This document shows positions 40,001 to 49,000 of a stretch of 64,000 nucleotides of DNA, piece after piece. The position numbers and the translations under genes were made by a program. The first letter of the stretch is position 1; each line of letters starts with the position of its first letter. The notes beneath the pieces were generated by a model that did no database searches, was not told the origin of the DNA, and saw nothing but the letters and a program-made list of their open reading frames with translations. The stretch is from Nocardia alba NBRC 108234 (lineage in GTDB: Bacteria; Actinomycetota; Actinomycetes; Mycobacteriales; Mycobacteriaceae), in assembly GCF_001612665.1 (NCBI RefSeq), contig NZ_BDAX01000002.1:1178001-1242000 (forward strand), read 5' to 3'.

Positions 40001-43000
40001 GCGGGGACAGCTGACCGGCCGGATTCCACCCGTACGGCGGAGTGAGGGCGGCCGGAATCGTGGTCGGCTCGCTGGCGCGATAGCCGGGGAGCGGACCGGT
40101 TTCGGTTGCAGGCGACTCGCCGAACAGATCGGCCGCCGGATCGTTGTCCTGATACACCGCCAGCGCCTTGGCGATGACAGCGGGCCACAGCGGTTGGCCG
40201 CGGGTCGTGGCGCGATAGTCGGCGTTGCCGTCGACGACCGGGAACTGGCGATCGACGACGACGCGTGCGACAGTCCCGTCCGTACGGTGGAAGACCACCT
40301 CGAAATTGCCGTCGGCGCGTTCGCGCACCAACTGTGCTACCCAGCCAGGATGGCGCGCGATGAGCGCGCGCAGGGCGGCGGCGTGCGGTTCGACACCGTC
40401 GGGAGCGAGGTCGCTCGCGGCCGGTCGACCGGTCGGACCGAAGAGCTTGTGGTCATCGCGGCCGAGTGTCGTGAGCTGACTCGGCCACGAACGCGGCTGG
40501 GCGAGTTGGTGATTGATCGGTCGGTCGGCGGGGTGCGCACGCGACGAGCGCGCCGACGGCGTGCCCCACATGTCGTCGACCACTTCGATGTGCGGGGCCG
40601 TCCCGCCGCGTTGGACGCGGCCGGTCCGCAGTGCGCCCATGGCCGCCTCGAGGCGGGCCTTGCCGTCGCGCGGAGCCGCCGCGACCGCCGACTTGATCCA
40701 GGTCGCGACCGAGGCTCGGGGGGTCGACGCGCGGTCGAGCCAGACGATGGTCGCGGTCGACCCCTTACCCGCCAGCTCCTGCACGGTCGCCGCGTAGAGC
40801 TCCACACCGGTGTTCGCCGCTGTCGTCGGTGCGACGCTCGCCCCTGGGACATGCCAGGTAACGACCGACGCGGTGACCGGATTGCCGATGCTGAGCACCA
40901 GTGATCCGGCGCCGTCGAACGCCGACGGTTCGACCCGCAGCAGGAACGCGCGGGGCGCGGCGGTGGCGCCGCGGCCGGGGAGCGCGGCGGCTTGGGCGTC
41001 CGCGGTCGCTACCGCTCGGTCGAATCGGGTGAGCACGGCAAAGCGCAGCGCGTTCGCGGTAGCGGACTTTCCGGTCCCCGCGCTCGCGCGCGAACGGGCC
41101 AATTCGTGCCGCAGGAAGCTGCGGTTCATCGTGTCGCGGACGCCGACCGGCAGGCCGTCGGATTTGCGTAACCGGTGATATTCGGTGACCAGCCGATACT
41201 GGTCGGCGTCAGCGAGCTCGTCGAAGCGCAGCGCGGCCCACCAGGCGCGCCCGTGCCGTTCCCACCAGTGCGCGGCCTGGCGCGCGCGGGTTGTCGCGTC
41301 GGTGAACGAGCCGTTGACATCGAGGTCGGCGGGAAGTTTCGGCGGCCGTTGGTATGCGGGTCGCGGGCGCTGCCGACCGCCGAGCGGGCCGACGATATCG
41401 ACCGTGTGCGCCACCGCTGTCGTGGTGGCTCGCGCACCCGAGGGTTGCTCGACGAGCGATGCCGTCGGATCGATCACCCATGGCTGCCTGGTCTGAATGC
41501 TCGACGGCAGCACCGTCCGCGCGATTTCGCCATCGCCGAGAACGAACTGGGTGGCCGGTCCGGCGGAAGAGATGTAGATGAGCTGGTTGAAGTGGCGGAC
41601 CGACAGGTCGGTTGTCGTCCCGTGCGGGTCGCGCAGGAGCAGGTGGGTCACATAGCTCGGGTCGTTCGGGTCGGACCGCAGTCCGACCACGGTGTACGCG
41701 TGGTCGGGTTGCAGGCCGGTGCCCGGGTGCCTGGCGCCGGTTGGGGTCGACTTGGTCGCCACCATCACGGCGTCGCCACGGGTCAGCAGCGCCTTGACGC
41801 GGTCGCCTGCCCAGCGGGTGAGCACGCGGGTCGCCTCGTGGGTGTCGTCGAGTTCGGTCTCCGATTCCCAGGTGGTCATCAGGTCCATGACCGGCTCGAG
41901 TACCGGTTGCGCCGTGGCCCAGTCCTGCCCGAAGTTCGCTGCAAGAAACTTCCGGAAGCCGATGCCGGTGCGCGCGTCGTTGGCACGCAACCACGTGTCG
42001 CGGTCGATGGTGGGGTGCCCCATCGCCTGCCGAAGCGCGTTCTCGGCGTTCCAGGTGGCCGGACTCAGCCAGCTCTTGGTCCAGGCGAGCCACTCGTCCT
42101 CGAGATCGAGCACCGTGTGCGCTATCGCGAGCGCGGCGGCCACGGTGACGGTGACGGTCGAGTCGTTCGCGGCGATGATGAGATCGGCGAGCGCGTCCGG
42201 TCCGAGCATCATCGGATGAGCGAAGTTGCCGTCGTCGACGCCGCGGCTCGGCTGCGCACGTCCCTGGCTCGTGACCGACACAACCGGCCACAACGCGGTC
42301 GTGGCCGCGCCGGACTTTCCGCCGACGACACCCGCGTACCCGAGTGCGCCACCCTGGTGAATCGCCCACGCCTTCTCCACGAGCGCGGGCCACAGCGGCT
42401 GCCCCGGTTCGGCGAGCGCGTAGGCCATACGGCTGCCACCGCCGGTCTCGTAGACGTAGAAGCGACGGTCGACCGGTACCCATTCCTCGACACCGTCGCG
42501 GACGAAACGCACGGCGATTTCGCCGGTTTCGGAGTTCACGTCGAACATCTGCCGCACCCAGCCCGGATGCGCGTAGGCCATCGCACTGAGTCCCGCGTGC
42601 AGGTAACAGGTGCCGAGGCCGCCTTGCACGACGTCGGCGGCCGAGATCTGCGCCCCGAAGATATCGGCGTCGATGACGGCGAGTCGAGGCATCACGAGCC
42701 CTCGACCCGCCAATTCGGTCGCCGAGATCTGGCGCCACTGACCGCCGTCCGGTTTTCGCACCCAGATGTGCTCGGCTCGCTCGCCCGGCGCGGCGAGTTC
42801 CCATCGGGCGGCGAGCTTGTCGCCCGAGGCAAGGTGGATCGCGTCGCTGCCGGTCCCGATGACGAGCCCATCGGCGGGCACGATCAGTTCGGCTGAGGGT
42901 GCCGAGTCGGTCACCTGGTCGACGTCGGCGGCGACCGCGCGGACCGCGACGGAGACCGGCTCGACCTCGTCGAAGGAGAAGCTGAAACCCCCCATGAAGG

Positions 43001-46000
43001 CGTCGTTGTCAGCCAGCTGCTGCACTGGTCGACCGACCGCGACCGAGGTATCGAGTGCCTCGTCAGCGGTCGTTTCGTTCAGACCCGCGATGAGCCGACC
43101 CTGGCGACCGCGGGTATCGGCGTAGGCGGTAAGCTCGGCGATGGCCGCGTCCTGCTCGATCGCCAGCACGCTCGCCTTGGCCGCGAGCAGCAACACCGGC
43201 CAAATAGGCTGTGCTACAGCACTGTTCGATGGTCCGGCGAACCAGTCGATCGGTAGCTTCGTCGACCGATCGACTCGCACCCACTGCGGTGTGCCACGCA
43301 CCGTGAGCAGCACATCGAGTCCGGCGACGTCACTGTCGGGCAGTGGGTCGTCATGCCCGACGGCGGTTCCGTCGGTGAGGACGAAGCGGGTCATCGATAG
43401 GATCGTGGCGGGATCGGTCGCCAATGCCGCGAGTTGGTCGAGAATCGGCCAGGTCGCCGTGCCCGCCAAGCCCCGATAGTGCTCGAGGTCAACCGATTTC
43501 GGCCCTTCGGCGCCGAAGATGGGCCCGCGCGAATCCCGATCCGGAACGAGGCCGACACCGGCCGCGACCTCGGCCGACACCGTGTGCGTCATGTCGCCGA
43601 CGGCGAGCAGCACGGTTGTCGCGTCGGGACCGGGCGCGACAACGACCAGGTCGTGCTCGAACACCTCGACGCCTTCGGCGAGGGTGAACGCCCTGGCGTA
43701 CCACTGCTTGTCCGGCTGCCAGCGGTACCCGGCCACCGCGAGGTCGGTCGGCGAGACCCACGCCGTACCGTTCGGTCCGGCAACCGGGATCCGGTCGACT
43801 CCATCGACTCCCGGGACGAATCCATCCTCCGGCAGCAGGATCGCGCCGATGTGCCCGGGGACCGGCAGATTCGACGACTCGACGAGCGTGGGCCGCGACC
43901 CAGCCGGAGCACGCACCACCGTCGTACTCGTCGCTGCGGTGGCAACCAACGGCCACGCGACCGTGGCCCCGAACATGGCGGCGACGGCGCGACCAGGGTT
44001 TCCCGTCGCGACAGTCGGCGCGACAGCACCTGGGGGCACCGCCCGCGGCTGCGACCGCGACGGCGGAGTCCAGCCGCCCACCAACAACTCGATATCGGCA
44101 TCGGTCATCGGCGCGGTGAGCACGGGCGGTGGCGTCGTCGACGCGATCGACTCCGATGTCGACGTCGCATCGAAGGGCGCGATCGACTCCGAGGCCGGCA
44201 GCGCATCGAACGGCGCGAGCCGCGAAATATGTTCGGCGACGATCGCATTCGCGGCGAGTACCACAGCGGGCCAACCGGCTACCGCCTCGTCCGCACCGGG
44301 GACCAGAGTCCTCGACCGGTCGACACCTACCCAACGCGGCTCACCGGCGACTTCGAGCAGGACCTCGATCGCGATGACGTCGGCGTCTTTGAGCACCACA
44401 GCACCGTCGGCACCGTCGGCACCGATGATGTCTCCATTGTCGTCGACCCAGTTACCCTCATCGTCCACCACCGACCCCGGAACGCGCAGAAGCTGGGCTC
44501 CGGAGCGAACCACAAACCGCAGCATCGACCCGATCACCGCCGGGTGCCTCGCGTGTTCACGCAACTGCGCGACGACGGGCCACCCGGGAAGCGTGTCCAG
44601 ATCGGTCGCGGCCGGTTTGTGCCCGCCGAAGATCGGGCGTGGCAGGCGATTCGGGCGCAGGAGTCCGACCGCCGCCGCGTCCGCCTCGCCGAGCCAGTGC
44701 GCGCCGCTCGGCAACCGCACGAGCACTTCGCCGGGTCGGTCCATCCGTGGATCGACGACAACGCTCTCGTACTCCCACCAGGTCACGCCACCGACCGTCA
44801 CGGTGCGCGCGAATCCCCCGCGCGCCGTATCCCACGTGAACCCGCTCGCGGTCAACGCCTGCCCGGTCACCCAGTGCTCGCCGTTCGCCCCGACAACCAG
44901 GTACTCGGTGGCCGTCGACGCCGCCACGGTCAGAACTCCGTCGACGACCACGGCGACGTTCTCGCGCGAACGCAGTAGCGGCGCGAGCGAGGTAGCGCGG
45001 TTGGACGGCAACAGGATCCCGGTGTCGACGGCGAAGGCACCGATCCCGACGAACGGTATCGATCCATCGACCGCCAGCTTCCGCTCGATCGACCGCGTTC
45101 GGTCGGCCGCCGCGCGCGCCCGGCTGTCTGTCACCTGCTCCGAAGGCGCGGGCGAGGAACGCACAACTGGTACCTGGCCGTCGGCGTCGAGCCGCCGCAG
45201 ACCAGCCGCCGCTGGTCGCCCGATATGACCGACCGCATGCCAGCCGCCCGGCTGCTCGAGCGCGGCGAACTGTTCGGTGCTCAACGACGTCAGGTCCATC
45301 GTCAGTTGATGGAAATCGGCGTGGACGTGCAGGCCCTGCGCGGCCCAGCGGTCGAGTGCCTGGTCGATCCGCTCCCTGTTCTGTGCCCTGCCGAAGAACT
45401 CGTCGACAGCCGTGTAGGTGATGCCGTCGTGGATCTCGAGTTGCAGCAGCGTGCTCGCCCCGACCTCATCGAGCGCGGGCTGCCATCGACTCGGATCACC
45501 GGTCGCGTCGCCGGGCAGCAGATAGGTGCGGCCGTCGGTGGTGACCGCGACATTCGCGCGCCTGGTGCGTGGCGAGTTGAGCTGTCCCCACCCGGTCTGC
45601 GCGGGCAGCCCGAAGGGGGTGACCCAGCGCCCGGTCGCCGCGTCGATCACGATCTGGTGCGACGCGAGCTCCACGGTGGTGAACGCGGCCGCGCCGAGAT
45701 CGGTTGCGGTCGGCTCCAGTCCGGGTGCGATCTCGCTCATCGACTGCGCCGTGGCATGTCCCGGTGACACCGCCGACCACAGGTATCCGTCTGCGCCGTG
45801 CTCGGCGAACAGCACGGTCACCGGGTCGTCGTCGTTCCCGTCGCGCAGTCGGGTGACGCTGCCGTCGGGATGGTGGACATCCAGGTTCAGGTTCAGCGCC
45901 GAGGCGCCGGCCTCGAGCCGCTCCGACATCGTCGCGACGGAAGCGCTCTCGGCCCGCAACACGTCGTACGCGGCGACCGACGTCGCCTCGGGCTCCGTGA

Positions 46001-49000
46001 GCAGCAGATCACGCGCGAGTATTTCGAGCAGCCCGTCGGTGCCCGGCTTCGCTGCTCGCTGCCACACCAGGCTGTCCGGTGCTTCGACGCCGTCGATCGA
46101 GGGCAGGACAACTCGCTCGTCCCGGACGGAATCGTCAACGGTCGAGCGTCGGTCTACGTCGCGGTCGGCGGTGTCGTCCGACTGGTGCTCGGAGTCCGGG
46201 GGCAGCACCCGCCGGTCACGCGATGCCGTCTCGGTCGGCTCGATCCGGCCGTCGACCGGGCCGGTCAACGCGGGGACAACACCGTTGGAGAGGAGGGTTC
46301 GGCGCGCATTGTCGGACTGCAACGATGTCGCGAGCGCGACAATGTCTGTCTCGGCGGCCCGACGTGTGGCGAGCGCGTCCGCGAGGTCTTCGACCGCACG
46401 GGCATGGGCAGCCTCGGCGGCCGGCCGGTCCTGCTCGGTGGCGTCGTCGAGCGCCTTCTTGGTCACGCTCTCCGTGGTGACCGCGTCCTCGTGCGTGGTG
46501 ACCGCGTCGGTGTAGCGGGTGATGGTGATGGCGTGGTGCGGCGACTTGGCGAACAGGGCGTCGTCGGCGGCCAGGAAGTACTCGACACTGCCGTCCTGCC
46601 CATTGCGCGCCGCGCGGCTCTCGGCCTGGACATCGATATCACGGAATTCGGACTTGCCCGAGATCTTGACCTGCAGACCGCCGTCCTCGGCCACCTTCGG
46701 ACTGATCTCGATATCGACGCCGCGACCACCCTGCCGGTTGATCACCAGGATCTTGCCGCGCTCACCGGCGGTCGCCAGGATATCGGCGAGATCGCGCTCC
46801 CAGTTCTGACCGTGTTCGACCATCCACTCCGCGTCGATCGACTCGAACCGATCGCGCGCGATCCCCATGGACTCCAACAGTTTCGAGATCGCCGAGACCT
46901 CGCTGTTGCGGTTGGCGATGATCAGTTGTGGCAGCGCGTTGTTGCCGCCATCGGGCGTCTTGCCCGCCTCGTAGGCCGCCGCCACGCGGGCCGCGATCGC
47001 CCGATGCTTAGCGGCTTGGTCGACCGCCGTATTCGCATCGTGGGTGACCAGCTTCGATTCCTCACGACGCGGAATCGAAATGACTTCCGACATCCCGTAT
47101 TTGGTGACCAAGATGTCGGAGAGCCCGGCCACGGTGCCCGAAGCGCCCGTCAGCGACTTGTAGTTCTCGCCGAGCATGTCCTTGGCCGTCAGCGACTGGC
47201 TCGATGCCGAGTCACCGCGAATGTGGATGCCGTGCTTCGCCTCGATCGCCTGTGCCAGCCCGCCGTTCCAGCGGCTCTCGGTCGAGGTCTTCGGGTCGAA
47301 CATCACCGCGTGGGTCATCTGGTCGATGATGTAGACCTTGCCGTCCGAACCGATGACGTAGTGGTCGCCCTCGACGAATTCCCAGCGCGCGGTCGCCGCC
47401 GACTGCACCCGAGCAAGCAGGTCGTCGACGTCCTTGGGTGTCGCGTTCGGGAGGTCCTGCTGGATCAGTTCCTTGACAGCCTCGGCGCCGTCCTTGGTCA
47501 TCGTCGCCGGACCTGACGGCTGGTCGGCGGTCCGACCGAAGTGCTCCGGGGTGAGACCGCCGGATTTCAGCTGCGCGGTGAGGAACTCGTGCGCGTATTC
47601 GACGCGTTCCTTGACCTGCGGCGTCGCGTCACTCGGCCCGTCGGCGATGATCCAGGTGGTGTCGGAGTAGTGCAGTGCCTCGTCGATCTCGTCGATGACG
47701 GCGATATCGCCGGCCATCTTCTTGTTGCGCAAATGGCCGAAACCCGCGTCGCTGAGTGTGCCGACGAAAACCGTTGCCCGGTCCAGGTTTCCCGAGCCGA
47801 CCACGCCATTGGGCGACATCCGCACCAGGTTGTAGGAATCCTCGCCGAGCACCTTGAAAACCTGCTCGTAGAGTCGCATCGCGTCATTGGCGAGGGTGTC
47901 GCGGGTGGTGAAGACGTGCACGTTCTTCCCGCCCGCGGCCTTCATCATGGCGTCGGCGAGGAACACCATCGTCTTGCCCTCACCGGCGGCCATGTTGATC
48001 GGGCCGTTGCGCATGGCCATCGCGCCCATCACCTGGGTCGCGTACATCGTCTTGCCGTCCTTGATGACAGCGCCGTCGGCGTCGTACTTGGTCGTGCCAC
48101 GGCGGATGACCTCCGTCGCCGCGGTCACCGCCCTGTGATACTCGGCCATTCCTTCGGCATCGCGCGCCGCCCACTTGGCACTGCCCGCCAACGCCTCAGC
48201 CAGCTCTTGCGGGGTCCGCTTGCCCCACTCGACCGGGTCGTACGCGGCGAGAATGTCCTCGGCTTCGGCCATCAGGTCGCGCGGCGGTCCGTCGGGTTTG
48301 TCCTCGACCGCTTCGTCGCCGCGCAGCGCGCGCAGCGATTCGAGCGTTTCCTCGTCGAGGCTCGGCCGACGCGGCGCCGCTTCGGGCCAGGAGTCGACGT
48401 CGGTGTGCTTGGTGCCGTGGTGATCGAAATGCTGAACCCGGTCGTAGATCCCGAGCTCGTCGAGCGCCGCCTTCACTCGGCCCGGGGCCGGCTGATAGGC
48501 GCCTGCCCAGTCGTGCACCGCGACCAGTTCGCCCTTGACGAATTGGCCACGGAACGCGGCGTACACACCCGCGTTGTGGAACGCCTCGTGTTGCAGCGTG
48601 CTGCTGACGTACCACTGCCCGTCGTGGTCGACCACGATCGTGCGCATCGCGTCGGCGGTGCCGCCTGCCCAGCGCTGCAGCAGCGGTCCGCTACGCGGGG
48701 TGTCGATCTGGCTGCGGCCGTTCTTGGCGATGACTTCGTCGCCGTCCTCGCTTCGGGGCCGCGCCCGCCCCTCGGCATCGCTTGCCTTGCTCGTCTCCTT
48801 CGCACCCTCGGCCTTGGGGGCGGGTTGCGGCCCGTCTTTGGTCCAGGTGTTGTTCTCTGCGTCGAATTTGTAGCGGTAGTCCGACATTTCGTCGCTGTTG
48901 AACCGGAAGACGCCGCGCGACAACGGCTTGTCACGACCGCGTACCTCGCCGGCTCCCTCCACGGGCGGGGTCGACGGCTTCTCCTGTCCGTACAGCGGAC

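Larger units (their letters stand above)
26080..44660 (-). repeat. Eight half-length, non-catalytic calpain-like repeats dispersed through the giant protein
   Basis: Units centred near 44630, 43520, 38235, 35412, 32255, 27745, 26780 and 26125 share one pattern. It is gPIFG-x-x-GP, then a D-L element, a short helix ending in P-a-x-I-x-x-M-x-R, then V-d-V-L-L-x-V-x-G-x-x-R-W-V-R-V-d-R, then x-I-W-P-x-l-i-L-x-A. Examples are PRWVGVDRS, NRWVRVDRAS, AWVRVPRATD and ARWLRVDRLTSL. This mirrors the N-terminal lobe of the calpain domains (VPVDRRFY, LWPALVEKAWA) without the QG-x-x-G-x-C active-site loop. Confidence 0.75.
27050..44950 (-). repeat. 'NG-x-x-WV' modules preceding the half-calpain repeats
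   Basis: Six copies start near 44900, 43790, 38500, 35680, 28050 and 27090, and a weaker one near 38850. Each begins with G-A-N-G-x-x-W-V (VVGANGEHWVT, VIGANGQHWVT, VTGANGSGWVR), continues with L-x-A-A-G-y/f-x-W and an R-x-v/l strand, and leads directly into a half-calpain repeat. They look like a beta-rich companion domain. I recognise no family. Confidence 0.7.
28330..48640 (-). repeat. Five 'SGHY-like' modules dispersed through the giant protein
   Basis: Modules lie near 48480-48640, 45330-45560, 36090-36275, 31410-31610 and 28330-28530. Each has a strand reading DG-x-x-Y-V/L-x, then H-A-A-L-L-D-G in the best copies, a-A-A-E-I-x-V-x-x-G-x-L, an S/D-R-G-G-x-Y-like turn and a helix with L-x-x-A-G-L. 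It resembles the HSS-L-x-G / AAGE / SGHY module found in many bacterial polymorphic toxins. The similarity is from memory of the motif and has not been tested. Confidence 0.55.

Noticed and set aside
24415..42686. Horizontal-transfer signal inside the giant gene
   Set aside because: Base composition and codon use look the same as in the flanking ESX genes by eye, and I found no repeats or mobile-element remnants at its ends.
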